Below are positions 49,323 to 59,304 of a DNA stretch of 64,000 bases, piece by piece. The notes under the pieces were generated by a model. It did no database searches and was not told the origin of the DNA. It saw nothing but the letters and a program-made list of their open reading frames with translations. The stretch comes from Tubiluchus corallicola. Lineage: Eukaryota > Priapulida > Priapulimorpha > Priapulimorphida > Tubiluchidae. The DNA lies in NCBI GenBank assembly GCA_030141605.1, contig JAQGDQ010001030.1, forward strand, positions 1 to 64,000, in the 5' to 3' direction. How positions within the stretch are numbered: position 1 is the first letter of the stretch; the number at the start of each line of letters is the position of its first letter. The position numbers and the translations under genes were made by a program.

Positions 49323-51551
49323 ATGCATATGAAAAATCTATATATACTAATTCTCTTATCGCTTGCATATTTGACAAGGGCGCAAGATCACCCCTGTCTA
49401 ATTCTAACCGGAGAATCGGTTCCGGAAATGCGGGAGGCCATTGGGCGGTACCCACTGTGGAAACAAAACATTGAAACACTGAAATATGAGGTGGATATTG
49501 CCATGCAGGAGCAAGTTGATGTGCCTGTTCCTGTTGATCCTGCGGGGGGATATACCCACTCGCAGCATAAGCAAAATGCAAAACTGCTTAGCAAACTCGG
49601 AACGGTGTATCAAATATATGAAGACGAAAAATATGCCAACCATGCAAAAAAAATATTCCTGGCCTATGCAGATCTCTATCCAATGCTAGACAAACATCCA
49701 GTCGAAAAATCATACGCACGGGGAAAACTCTTCTGGCAACAACTTAATGAGGCAGTCTGGCTGGTAGATGCTATTCAAGGATATGATGGTATTTACCATT
49801 ATCTGACTGAGGCAGAGAGAAAGACCATAGAGAAAAATCTGCTCTACCCTATTGCAAATTTTTTGTCGGTTGAAAATGCCAACGTGTTTAACCGGATTCA
49901 TAATCATGGAGTCTGGGCTGTTGCTGCAACAGGGATGACAGGGATAGTTTTAGATGACAATGAGCTGATTTGCAGAGCACTTTACGGTATTAATAAAAGA
50001 GGGAAACCCAATTTTAATAAAGTTGATAAGACAAAACTGGAAAAATTTGACTCCGGCTTCTTTGTACAAACATCATCTCTGTTCTCTCCTGATGGATATT
50101 ACACGGAAGGGCCATACTATCAGAGATATGCCATGACTCCTTTTTTGCTTTTTGCTCAGAGCATACATAACAATATTCCTAAGCTGGAGGTGTTGGAATA
50201 TGGCAATCAGATCTTTATTAAAGCTGTTGAAACTCTTATTGAACTTGCTGATGCCAACGGAAAGTTTTTCCCGATAAACGACAATTTGAAAGGCATGAGC
50301 CTGAATGCACCAGAATTGGTGTGGGGCATAGATTTTTTATATGCAAATACAAAAAAGCCTGACCTGCTAAGCATTGCTAAGACACATAGCTTTAGATCTG
50401 CAAATGAATCAGGCCTGGAAGTAGCTAAGGGTTTAAGCAACAATATACAAAGGCCAATAAAGCGTACGTCAAAATTCATTACTGATGGTAGTAATGGACT
50501 TTCCGGCGGTATAGCAGTACTACATGACTCAGAGAATAAGCTTTGCACTGTTTTTAAATTTGCATCACAGGGACTAACCCATGGCCACTATGACCGCCTT
50601 AACATATTCCACTATTATAAAGGGGATGAAGTTTTAACAGACTACGGTGCAGCACGATTTGTGAACATTAAAGCTAAACAGGGAGGCAGATATTTGCCTG
50701 AAAATGAAACCTATGTTAAACAAACTGTAGCCCATAACACATTGGTTGTTGATGAAAAATCACACTTTGACTTCAAATATAAAGAAGCAGAAAAACATCA
50801 TCCGAAGCTACTATTTAGCGATATCAACAACCCCGATATTCAGCTAGCATGTGCTTATGAAGTCAATGCTTATCCGGGAATTAAAATGACACGGGTGGTA
50901 GGGCAAGTAACAGATAAAGACTTTATTAACCCAGTTGTAATTGACCTGTTTAACGTAAAGTCAAACAGGGCATCAGCACAATACGACCTACCCTTTCATT
51001 TTGCAGGCCAACTAATTGAAGCGGAGTTTGAGTACAAAGCAAATCAGGATGCTCTGCACCCAATGAGTGAAAAGAATGGTTATCAACATTTGTGGTTAAC
51101 TGCTAAAGGAAAATCCACAGATACAACATCCGGGATTACATGGCTTAAAAATAATTATATTTATTCGTTGAGCACCACTGTGGACAAAGACACAGAATTG
51201 ATACTGGCGCAAATTGGCGCAAATGATCCCAACTTCAATTTAAAAAATGACCCTGTATTTATAATACGTCAACAAAATGCTCAAAATCACACATTCGCGA
51301 GCATACTCGAGTGTCATGGATACCAGAATCCTGATACAGAGATCGTTTCTAATCAAACCAAACAGATAAAAAGTATAAAACTACACAAAGTACCGGAACC
51401 ATATCTGGCATTCAGTTTTATAACAACAAGCAACATAGAGTTCACGCTTCTTGTTTCTCTTGAGGAAACAGAGAAAGAGAGTTCACACAGTTTAGAAATA
51501 GAAGGAAAAATATTCCAATGGAGTGGAGCATATAAATTTATTAAGAACTAA
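49323..51551 (+). CDS. PL17 oligoalginate lyase
   Basis: A 742-residue lyase of family 17 that removes monomers from alginate oligosaccharides. It has a signal peptide (NLYILILLSLAYLTRAQ), an N-terminal alpha/alpha toroid with the catalytic Asn-His in NRIHNHGVWAVAA and the Tyr region DGYYTEGPYYQRYA, then a heparinase II/III-like beta-sheet domain with GLTHGHYDRLNIFHYYKGDE. These match the Asn/His/Tyr/His set known for Alg17C. It likely works in the periplasm on imported oligomers, releasing unsaturated monomer that becomes DEH. The start may be the second Met (49329). Coupled with the PL6 gene. Confidence 0.93.
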   Translation: MHMKNLYILILLSLAYLTRAQDHPCLILTGESVPEMREAIGRYPLWKQNIETLKYEVDIAMQEQVDVPVPVDPAGGYTHSQHKQNAKLLSKLGTVYQIYEDEKYANHAKKIFLAYADLYPMLDKHPVEKSYARGKLFWQQLNEAVWLVDAIQGYDGIYHYLTEAERKTIEKNLLYPIANFLSVENANVFNRIHNHGVWAVAATGMTGIVLDDNELICRALYGINKRGKPNFNKVDKTKLEKFDSGFFVQTSSLFSPDGYYTEGPYYQRYAMTPFLLFAQSIHNNIPKLEVLEYGNQIFIKAVETLIELADANGKFFPINDNLKGMSLNAPELVWGIDFLYANTKKPDLLSIAKTHSFRSANESGLEVAKGLSNNIQRPIKRTSKFITDGSNGLSGGIAVLHDSENKLCTVFKFASQGLTHGHYDRLNIFHYYKGDEVLTDYGAARFVNIKAKQGGRYLPENETYVKQTVAHNTLVVDEKSHFDFKYKEAEKHHPKLLFSDINNPDIQLACAYEVNAYPGIKMTRVVGQVTDKDFINPVVIDLFNVKSNRASAQYDLPFHFAGQLIEAEFEYKANQDALHPMSEKNGYQHLWLTAKGKSTDTTSGITWLKNNYIYSLSTTVDKDTELILAQIGANDPNFNLKNDPVFIIRQQNAQNHTFASILECHGYQNPDTEIVSNQTKQIKSIKLHKVPEPYLAFSFITTSNIEFTLLVSLEETEKESSHSLEIEGKIFQWSGAYKFIKN

Positions 51552-51564
51552 ATATTTAAATACA

Positions 51565-51936
51565 ATGAAAAGATCAAGCGAAAAGTTCATTCTGACAGAA
51601 AAAATGGAATGGGAAGATTTAGGAGGAGGGGTTGCACGCAAATTTTTAGGCTTTGACAACCAGATAATGATGGTTCAAGTAAAATTTGAAAAAGGAGCAG
51701 AAGGCACACCTCACCAACATTTTCACACACAAGCAACGTACTGCGCAAAAGGAAAATTTGAATTTAACATTGATGGTGAAAAAAAGATCGTAAATGCAGG
51801 AGATGGTGTTTACATAGAACCTAACCTGATACATGGTGCCCTATGTATAGAAGAGGGAATGTTAATAGACGTTTTCAGCCCTGTACGTGAGGACTTTCTC
51901 GATGGCAGCAAGGTGTCATATTTTGGCGACAAATAG
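51565..51936 (+). CDS. kdgF: KdgF-like cupin, unsaturated uronate ring opening
   Basis: A 123-residue cupin. KdgF helps the unsaturated monouronate from alginate or pectin open to the linear keto acid. The motif GTPHQHFHTQATYCAKG holds two His and the Gln typical of KdgF metal binding, and the second cupin motif contains EPNLIHGALC. The ATG at 51565 gives the expected start MKRSSEKF; an in-frame start at 51523 would lie inside the PL17 gene. It fits the pathway: PL17 product to DEH. Confidence 0.88.
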   Translation: MKRSSEKFILTEKMEWEDLGGGVARKFLGFDNQIMMVQVKFEKGAEGTPHQHFHTQATYCAKGKFEFNIDGEKKIVNAGDGVYIEPNLIHGALCIEEGMLIDVFSPVREDFLDGSKVSYFGDK

Positions 51937-52126
51937 CCATCAATAGTTGCTGCATAAATAATCTTCACACCCTTCAAAACCTCTAAAGTGTTAGGGGTGA
52001 AGCACAGCAGGCTACATGCTGGTAAATTTATGCTTTTTAGTAGCATTTAACTGTAGTGTTGCCTTTTGCCTACAGAAAGCAAAAGAGTTTAGGGATAAAG
52101 TATTATAACTAATTAAAGTTTTAAAT
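51937..52126. repeat. Intercistronic inverted repeats between kdgF and the transporter
   Basis: CTTCAC (51963-51968) pairs with GTGAAG (51997-52002), continued by CCCT and AGGG after a bulge; a further weaker repeat lies near 52012-52060. They may set different expression for the genes on each side. No T-run follows. Confidence 0.35.
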
Positions 52127-53413
52127 ATGAAAGTTAAAGGATTACGTTGGTGGATTATCGGTTTGATATTTTTTGCAACAATTATAAACTATATTGATAG
52201 AAGCACGCTGGCCATAATGTGGGGTAATGAAGACCTTGAAGGGTCTATAGCAAACACTTTGGGGCTTACTAAAGGCGACTATGCAATCATTCTTAACATT
52301 TTTATGGTGGCTTATGCCCTTGGACAGTTGTTTTCAGGAAAGCTGTTTGACAAAGTGGGTACCAGAATAGGGTATGTAATTTCAATTGTAGTGTGGGGAG
52401 CATCCTCCTTTCTACACTCAATGGCGCGTGGATTGGTTTCATTTGGAATTTTCAGAAGTATCCTGGGTTTTTCTGAAGCTGGTAACTGGCCGGGAGCAGT
52501 AAAAAGCAATGCGGAGTGGTTTCCCATAAAGGAGCGAGCCATAGCACAGGGGCTATTTAATGCAGGGGCTTCTATGGGCTCTGTCGTAGCGCCACCGCTT
52601 ATAGCAGCTCTTTTTATGGCTTTCGGCTGGAAAATAACATTTATGATAGTAGGGTCATTTGGCATATTCTGGGTTATACCATGGTTGCTGATCAACAAAG
52701 CCGGGCCTAAAAAGCACCCTTGGATTACAAAGGAAGAGCAAGAGCACATCATTAAAGGACAAAGTGAAGTAGATCAAAAAGATACAGGAGAGAGCAAAGG
52801 TAAAAGTTTAAAAGAAATCCTTTCGTACAGAGAATCATGGGCAATTATTATAGGTCGCTTCTTTCTTGAGCCGATATGGTGGCTATTTGTAGGCTGGATG
52901 CCTATTTACCTATTCGACCAATACGATTTTAATGTAAAAGAGGTCGGCATGTTCGCCTGGGTACCTTATGTGGGTGCAGCTATTGGAAGTGTTGCAGGAG
53001 GTTATGTTTCAGGACGAATCATCTCTAAATCCAACTCCATAAACAAAGGCCGGAAAACAACTATTTTCATTGGAGGTTTGCTAATGGTACTAGGACTTAT
53101 GGCCACCGTATTATTTGGTAATACACCTGAACGCTTTGTCTCTATAGTGTTTGTAGTACTGTTCGGATTTCAATTTGCAATAGGCAACGTTCAGACAATC
53201 CCAAGTGATCTGTTTGGGGGAAAATCAGTAGGCTCATTGGCAGGACTTGGTGGCATGGTAGGAGTATTTTCTGTGATAATAATGAATTCGCTGGTTCCCA
53301 AAATTGCAGCCATATCATACACTCCAATTTTTATTACAATTGCCTTATTTGTGCCACTTGGAGTTGGAGCCATCTACCTATTTGCCAGAAAAATAGAGTC
53401 TGTTGAGAAATAA
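52127..53413 (+). CDS. MFS transporter, hexuronate/DEH type
   Basis: A 428-residue major facilitator protein with 12 membrane segments, like ExuT-type anion:cation symporters: the signature INYIDRSTLAIM after TM1, GFSEAGNWPGAVKSNAEWF, and the sequence GLFNAGASMGSVVAPP. It probably carries the unsaturated uronate, DEH or a uronate from periplasm to cytoplasm, since it lies between kdgF and the DEH reductase. Substrate is inferred from context. Confidence 0.88.
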   Translation: MKVKGLRWWIIGLIFFATIINYIDRSTLAIMWGNEDLEGSIANTLGLTKGDYAIILNIFMVAYALGQLFSGKLFDKVGTRIGYVISIVVWGASSFLHSMARGLVSFGIFRSILGFSEAGNWPGAVKSNAEWFPIKERAIAQGLFNAGASMGSVVAPPLIAALFMAFGWKITFMIVGSFGIFWVIPWLLINKAGPKKHPWITKEEQEHIIKGQSEVDQKDTGESKGKSLKEILSYRESWAIIIGRFFLEPIWWLFVGWMPIYLFDQYDFNVKEVGMFAWVPYVGAAIGSVAGGYVSGRIISKSNSINKGRKTTIFIGGLLMVLGLMATVLFGNTPERFVSIVFVVLFGFQFAIGNVQTIPSDLFGGKSVGSLAGLGGMVGVFSVIIMNSLVPKIAAISYTPIFITIALFVPLGVGAIYLFARKIESVEK

Positions 53414-53456
53414 TAAAATAAATAAAAGTTAACCATAATTTAAAAAAATAGTAGTT

Positions 53457-54209
53457 ATGAAATTAAAAGGGAAAGTAGCTGTAATAACAGGTGGTGCCAG
53501 GGATATTGGACGTCAAGTTTCTCTGAAACTTGCCTCTTTAGGTGCAAAAGTGGTGATCAATTATTTTGATAACCCTGAGCAGGCGGAAGAGACTCTTTCA
53601 ATGATCCAAAGTGCAGGGGGTGAAGCTATAACAGTTCAAGGGGATATGACTAAAGAGATTGACGTCAATAAGTTGGTGCAAAATGCAGTTGACACATACG
53701 GTGGGAAAATTGACATCCTGGTTAATATAGCCGGCGGTTTAGTAGCCCGCAGAAAACTTGAAGAGATGGATGTTGACTTTTGGGACCTCCTAATGAACCT
53801 AAACCTAAAAACGGTATTTATGGTTTCAAAAGCTGTTGTACCTCATATGGGGGATAAAGGCTCGATTATCAACTTTGCATCACAGGCAGGTCGTGATGGT
53901 GGTGGTCCGGGAGCTTCGGCATATGCGACTGCAAAAGGTGCAGTAATGACATTCACCCGCTCAATGTCAAAGGAGCTAGGCCCCAAAAACATTCGGGTAA
54001 ATGCACTGTGTCCAGGAATGATTGCTACAACTTTTCATGACACATTTACCAAAGATGAAGTTAGAAAGAATGTAGCTGCAGGGACTCCGTTACGACGCGA
54101 GGGTAAAGCTGAAGAGGTTGCAGATCTAGTTGTATACCTTGCTTCTGACAAATCATCATTTATTACAGGAGCAAATATTGATATCAATGGAGGATTGTTT
54201 TTCTCTTAG
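53457..54209 (+). CDS. SDR oxidoreductase, probable DEH reductase
   Basis: A 250-residue short-chain dehydrogenase with the cofactor motif VITGGARDIGRQ, NIAGG, the catalytic Ser in NFASQAGRDGG and Tyr-x-x-x-Lys in YATAKGAV. In alginate loci such enzymes reduce 4-deoxy-L-erythro-5-hexoseulose uronate (DEH) to 2-keto-3-deoxygluconate with NAD(P)H. Its place between the transporter and KDG kinase supports this. Cofactor preference was not deduced. Confidence 0.85.
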   Translation: MKLKGKVAVITGGARDIGRQVSLKLASLGAKVVINYFDNPEQAEETLSMIQSAGGEAITVQGDMTKEIDVNKLVQNAVDTYGGKIDILVNIAGGLVARRKLEEMDVDFWDLLMNLNLKTVFMVSKAVVPHMGDKGSIINFASQAGRDGGGPGASAYATAKGAVMTFTRSMSKELGPKNIRVNALCPGMIATTFHDTFTKDEVRKNVAAGTPLRREGKAEEVADLVVYLASDKSSFITGANIDINGGLFFS

Positions 54210-54366
54210 TGACCTAGATGAGAAAAAAGGGAGCCACAGGTCGGGTTAATTAAATTTAAAAAAACAGATGAAGTAAGCATAGTTAAAACGGTTGTTAAGG
54301 AGATACAGTGATTGTTCTTAATCATGCATACTCATCTGACTATTGAGAATCAAAACTCATATGTAA

Positions 54367-55401
54367 ATGAAAAAAGTAGTAACATTTGGTGAAGTAATGC
54401 TTCGCCTAGCCACTCCCGGCTATAAAAGGTTTGGTCAGGCTGAATCATTTGAAGCTACCCACGGAGGAGGAGAAGCAAATGTAGCAGTCTCTTTGGCCAA
54501 CTACGGTGTTCCGGTGAGCTTTGTAACACGTCTCCCTGAAAATGATATTGCACAGTCATGTATTCAGGAACTAAATGGACTGGGAGTGGAGACCAATCAG
54601 ATAGTTTTTGGAGGAGATAGGATGGGAATCTATTTTGTTGAGGCAGGGGCTGTAAGCAGGGCAAGCAAGGTGATTTACGACCGTGCATATTCCTCAATAT
54701 CTCAAATGAAGCCGGGAATGATTGATTGGGATAAAGTGCTTGACGGGGTGGGATGGTTTCATTGGACAGGCATCACCCCTGCCATATCACAAGGGGCGGC
54801 GGATGTTTGCTTAGAAGCTATAAAAACTGCAAACAGACTTGGTATAACTGTTTCAACAGATTTGAACTACAGGAAAAAACTCTGGAAATACGGGAAAAAG
54901 GCACATGAAGTGATGCCCGATTTGGTGGAAGGGTGCGATGTAGTTCTTGGTAATGAAGAGGATGCGGCTATGTCTCTCGACATTCATCCTGACGGTGTTG
55001 ATGTTACTGCCGGCCATGTGGATGCAGGCGCATACCTTTCTGTTTCACAAAAGATAATGGCACAGTTTCCGAGGTGTAAAAAAGTGATAACCACACTACG
55101 CGGTTCTGTTAGTGCAAGCCACAATAGCTGGAGTGGAGTATTATACGATGGGAAAAAGCTGTTTAAAGCACCTACCTACCAAATCACACATATTGTTGAC
55201 CGTGTTGGAGGTGGCGACTCATTTATGGGCGGCTTAATATACGGGTTGTTAACCTATAAAGATGATATGCAGTCTGCCCTAAACTTTGCAGTAGCCGCTT
55301 CGTGTCTGAAGCATACCATTTGTGGCGACTATAACAGGGTAACAGTTGAAGAGGTCAAAAAGTTGATGGAGGGTGACGCCTCCGGAAGGGTATCGAGGTA
55401 G
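54367..55401 (+). CDS. kdgK: 2-keto-3-deoxygluconate kinase (PfkB family)
   Basis: A 344-residue PfkB sugar kinase phosphorylating KDG to KDPG. Motifs are VTFGEVMLRLATPG, GGGEANVAVSLANYG, STDLNYRKKLW and the catalytic RVGGGDSFMGGLIYGL. It stands between the SDR and the aldolase genes, completing the Entner-Doudoroff branch for alginate. A gap of 157 nt before it holds no recognised site. Confidence 0.92.
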   Translation: MKKVVTFGEVMLRLATPGYKRFGQAESFEATHGGGEANVAVSLANYGVPVSFVTRLPENDIAQSCIQELNGLGVETNQIVFGGDRMGIYFVEAGAVSRASKVIYDRAYSSISQMKPGMIDWDKVLDGVGWFHWTGITPAISQGAADVCLEAIKTANRLGITVSTDLNYRKKLWKYGKKAHEVMPDLVEGCDVVLGNEEDAAMSLDIHPDGVDVTAGHVDAGAYLSVSQKIMAQFPRCKKVITTLRGSVSASHNSWSGVLYDGKKLFKAPTYQITHIVDRVGGGDSFMGGLIYGLLTYKDDMQSALNFAVAASCLKHTICGDYNRVTVEEVKKLMEGDASGRVSR

Positions 55402-55427
55402 TATAATAATAATTAAAACACAAAAAC

Positions 55428-56099
55428 ATGTCACGTTTTAAACGCATAGATGTAGCAATTAAGATGAGAGAATCCGGGATTATTCCGGTGTTCTATCATC
55501 CTAAAATAGACATTTGCAAGAAATTGGTTGATACTTGCTATTCAGGTGGAGTTAAAGCCATTGAATTCACAAACCGTGGTGATTTTGCGCATGAAATATT
55601 TGAAGAGTTAAACAAATATATCGCCAGTAAATTACCGGATTTGGCTTTGGGTATAGGTTCGGTGCTGGACTCGCCGACTGCGGCACTTTACCTACAACTG
55701 GGCGCTGACTTTGTTGTGTCGCCTATACTAAATGCTGAAATGGCTAAGGTGTGTAACAGGCGAAAGGTACTATGGGCCCCCGGGTGCGGCTCTCTGTCTG
55801 AAATCTCATTAGCTGAAGAGCTAGGTGCAGAAGTGGTTAAGATATTTCCGGCGATGCAGGTTGGCGGACCGGAATTTATAAAATCGATAAAAGGGCCTAT
55901 GCCGTGGACAAACATTATGCCTACCGGTGGTGTTTCCCCTGATGAGGAAAATATAAAACAGTGGGCACAGGCTGGAGCTTACTGCGTAGGCATGGGTTCG
56001 CAACTAATGATAAGGAAAGAAGATCAGAGCTATGATTACGAAAAGATAACCGAGGCGACAAAAAATGCTATTCGGTTTATGTTTAAATATAATACGTAA
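55428..56099 (+). CDS. eda: KDPG/KHG aldolase
   Basis: A 223-residue class I aldolase that splits KDPG into pyruvate and glyceraldehyde 3-phosphate. AIEFTNRGDFAHEIFEELNK holds the conserved Glu; the Schiff-base Lys is in EVVKIFPAMQVGGPEFIKSI, and MPTGGVSPDEENI is the phosphate-binding part. It follows kdgK after 26 nt in one operon. This ends the inner-membrane part of the pathway. Confidence 0.94.
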   Translation: MSRFKRIDVAIKMRESGIIPVFYHPKIDICKKLVDTCYSGGVKAIEFTNRGDFAHEIFEELNKYIASKLPDLALGIGSVLDSPTAALYLQLGADFVVSPILNAEMAKVCNRRKVLWAPGCGSLSEISLAEELGAEVVKIFPAMQVGGPEFIKSIKGPMPWTNIMPTGGVSPDEENIKQWAQAGAYCVGMGSQLMIRKEDQSYDYEKITEATKNAIRFMFKYNT

Positions 56100-56135
56100 A
56101 ACAAACATAACCATTAACTTTTAATAAGTATATAA

Positions 56136-59100
56136 ATGAAAAAAATAACCCTTTTTTTTGTTGCCTTTTGCTCAATCCTGCACTTGGGCAGCAGGTCCTT
56201 ATACGGGCAAAATAAAATAAGCGGAAGTGTAACAGATGCTTCCATAAATAAACCGTTAATAGGGGCCACCGTATTAGTAAAAGGTACTACAAGTGGTTCA
56301 ATTACAGATATGGACGGAGGCTTCTCCATTAACACTGACCAGGAGAGCGGTATCCTGCTTGTCTCTTTCATTGGCTATCTCACAAAAGAGGTGCCATTTA
56401 GTGGGCAACAATCACTAGAAATAATCTTAGCAGCAGACAACGAAATAATTGATGAGGTTGTCGTTATCGGGTATGGAACTCAAAAAAAGTCGCATTTAAC
56501 CGGATCAGTTGCAAAATTAAGCAATGAAACCCTAAGTCAAATTCCTGTATCAAGAGCAGATCAGGCATTACAAGGGAAACTGGCCGGCCTGTCCATTAAA
56601 AACATCTCAGGCGACGTAGGGTCTGCCCCTGAAATAAGGGTGCGTGGTATGGGATCGATAAGCGCCAATAATTCACCACTAATTGTGGTTGACGGCTATC
56701 CTGTACCTGATGATTTATCATCAATAGATATGGCTGACGTAGAATCTATTGAGGTATTGAAAGATGCAGCATCTGCTGCTATATACGGTTCGCGAGGATC
56801 AAACGGGGTTATTCTTATAACCACCAAGGGCGGTGTAGCGGCAAAGCCATCATATAAGTTTACCATGTACGCCGGCTTCAAAAGCGCTTATAAAACATAT
56901 GATATTATTGACGCTTTAACATGGACAGAGATAGAAAGGGGTACCAGGCAGAAAAACGAAAACTGGCTGGCATCTCTGGAAGATAGGGAGCCAAAGGATA
57001 TTAATTATACAGGCCGGGAGTCAACAATACGCTATATAGGGGATAACACTGATTGGCAAAAAGAGGCTTTAAGAACAGGTAGTATTCAGAACTACCAACT
57101 GAGTGTATCTGGTGGCACCAAAGAGGTCCGTTACTACATCTCAGGAAGCTATATGAACGATGAGGGGCTTATGAAGGATAATGATTACAACAAGATCAAC
57201 CTAAGAACAAAAGTGGACGCCACTTTGAGCGATAGAGTAACTGTAGGTATCAACCTTAACCCCTCATATAGCAAACAGCGCAGGTCCTCATTAGGACTGC
57301 ATGACTTTGCCCGAACCTACAGTTGGTTACCCGCATACCACGACGAGAAAACATCTGCAATGACAGGTATTCCAGTGGGTGAATATGCACACCCGCGCCA
57401 CTTCAATAACATACACCTCACAGACGTTGATGGAACACCACTATACAACAACTCAGGAGATCCGGAGCGCGACAACCTATGGACTTCCAGCAACAACAAC
57501 CCCACAGCACGAAGAGATAACCGATTCAGGTACAACACTAAGTACCGGTTGTATGGAAATGGGTACTTGAATCTGAATATTACTGAAGGCTTGGAGTTCA
57601 AAAGTACCCTCGGTGGCTATATTAACTATTATATGGAGGAGGACTTTAGAAACTCCCAGGGGCACAGGTCAGGTACCCCGTATACAGTTTTCCGCAGCAT
57701 ACTTACCAACGACCTATTATCAGAGAACTTTTTTACATTCAACAAAAAAAGTGGGGATCACACAATAAACGCACTGGCCGGTTTTTCAGCACAAAAAAAC
57801 AGGGAGTACCCGGTAAGGATCCGTGGAGAGAATCACCCTACCGATTATATCTACACGCTGAATGCAGCCACAGAAATCAACCAGAGCAGTGGAGAAACTT
57901 ACTCCTATATTGAGGAAACAGCACTTCTGTCATACCTCGGGAGAATAGGGTACTCCTATTTGGATAAATATTTAATCACTCTTAGCTCAAGATGGGATGG
58001 CAGCTCTCTTTTTGGTCCAGAAAATCGCTGGGCCTGGTTTCCATCAGCATCCGTTGGTTGGAGGCTTTCTGAAGAGGAATTCCTGCAAGACATTAAAGAG
58101 ATAGATCAGTTAAAGCTTCGGGCAAGCTATGGCCTGTCAGGAAACAATGATATTGAAAACTACGCACATGTCAACACGCTCAACACTTCCAATTATATTT
58201 TTGGCACAGGACAGGGCACGTTAACTCCAGGGTTAGGCCAGACCAACACTATATTGGCTAACAAAGAGATAACATGGGAAAGAACTTATGAGTTTAATGC
58301 AGGGTTAGATCTTAACTTGTACAGCAGCAGAGTGACACTGGCACTTGATTATTACCATGCGACAACGGATCAGCTATTGCTGACAAAACGTATCCCTTAC
58401 CATACCGGCTATCAAATGGAATGGACCAATATTGGCAAGGTAAGAAACCAGGGTGTTGAGATTGAGCTTGGAGGGCACATAATAGCGCAACAGGATTTCT
58501 CGTGGAAAGTGTCTGGAAATTTATCAGCAAACAAGAACCTATTGCTCGATTTTGGCGGTCAGCTTTACGATATAACAGAGGGCTACAGGGGGCATAAATT
58601 TATTGCAATGGTTGGTCAACCTGCCATCCAGTTTTTTGGATATGAGACTGACGGAGTTTGGCTTTCCCAGGATGACATTGATAACAATCCACATAAAACA
58701 GAAGATGTTCCCGGTGGCTTAAAAATAGTTGATAAAGACGGTAATGGGCAGATTGATGACAATGACCGAGTTGTAATAGGGTCTCCATTCCCTGACTTTA
58801 TGTGGGGTCTAAGCAACGATATCCGCTGGAAAGATTTCGATTTTAGCCTCCTGCTACAAGGGGTTTACGGTAATGAAATTTTTAATGCTGATGGGTATTA
58901 TTTTGAAATGAAACGCTTAAATAATGAATTTATAGATGGCCGCTACGTTAACGAAATGTACCCAGGCGATGGAAAAACCCCAATAGTCTCACCTGGAACA
59001 GACTGGATGTTAACAGACCATTTAATTGAAGATGGCTCATTCGTAGCCCTTCGTGATATAATGATCGGATACACTCTTCCAGATGACATTACTAGAAGAA

Positions 59101-59294
59101 TAATGATTAATGGGTTGCGTACTTACATATCAGCCCAGAACCTGCTATACTTTATGGCAAAAAACTATAGGGGTATAAACCCCGAGTCTGTAGACACAGG
59201 AAGTAACTATAACTCTCCGTTAAAAACAGGGGCACAGCGTGGTGCACAACCTATTCCAAGAACTGTTGTATTTGGTGTTGAATTAACTTTCTAA
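56136..59294 (+). CDS. SusC-like TonB-dependent transporter
   Basis: A 1052-residue outer-membrane transporter of the SusC/RagA family that imports oligosaccharides with SusD. A signal peptide (ends SRSLYGQ) is followed by a carboxypeptidase-regulatory-like domain (GSVTDASINKPLIGATVLVK), then a plug (GYPVPDDLSSIDMADVES, VLKDAASAAIYGSRG, NGVILITTKGG) and a 22-strand barrel ending in VVFGVELTF, where the terminal Phe is a BAM signal. The SusD gene follows after 10 nt. In this locus the substrate is alginate or its oligomers. Confidence 0.95.
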   Translation: MKKITLFFVAFCSILHLGSRSLYGQNKISGSVTDASINKPLIGATVLVKGTTSGSITDMDGGFSINTDQESGILLVSFIGYLTKEVPFSGQQSLEIILAADNEIIDEVVVIGYGTQKKSHLTGSVAKLSNETLSQIPVSRADQALQGKLAGLSIKNISGDVGSAPEIRVRGMGSISANNSPLIVVDGYPVPDDLSSIDMADVESIEVLKDAASAAIYGSRGSNGVILITTKGGVAAKPSYKFTMYAGFKSAYKTYDIIDALTWTEIERGTRQKNENWLASLEDREPKDINYTGRESTIRYIGDNTDWQKEALRTGSIQNYQLSVSGGTKEVRYYISGSYMNDEGLMKDNDYNKINLRTKVDATLSDRVTVGINLNPSYSKQRRSSLGLHDFARTYSWLPAYHDEKTSAMTGIPVGEYAHPRHFNNIHLTDVDGTPLYNNSGDPERDNLWTSSNNNPTARRDNRFRYNTKYRLYGNGYLNLNITEGLEFKSTLGGYINYYMEEDFRNSQGHRSGTPYTVFRSILTNDLLSENFFTFNKKSGDHTINALAGFSAQKNREYPVRIRGENHPTDYIYTLNAATEINQSSGETYSYIEETALLSYLGRIGYSYLDKYLITLSSRWDGSSLFGPENRWAWFPSASVGWRLSEEEFLQDIKEIDQLKLRASYGLSGNNDIENYAHVNTLNTSNYIFGTGQGTLTPGLGQTNTILANKEITWERTYEFNAGLDLNLYSSRVTLALDYYHATTDQLLLTKRIPYHTGYQMEWTNIGKVRNQGVEIELGGHIIAQQDFSWKVSGNLSANKNLLLDFGGQLYDITEGYRGHKFIAMVGQPAIQFFGYETDGVWLSQDDIDNNPHKTEDVPGGLKIVDKDGNGQIDDNDRVVIGSPFPDFMWGLSNDIRWKDFDFSLLLQGVYGNEIFNADGYYFEMKRLNNEFIDGRYVNEMYPGDGKTPIVSPGTDWMLTDHLIEDGSFVALRDIMIGYTLPDDITRRIMINGLRTYISAQNLLYFMAKNYRGINPESVDTGSNYNSPLKTGAQRGAQPIPRTVVFGVELTF

Positions 59295-59304
59295 ATTTAA
59301 AATT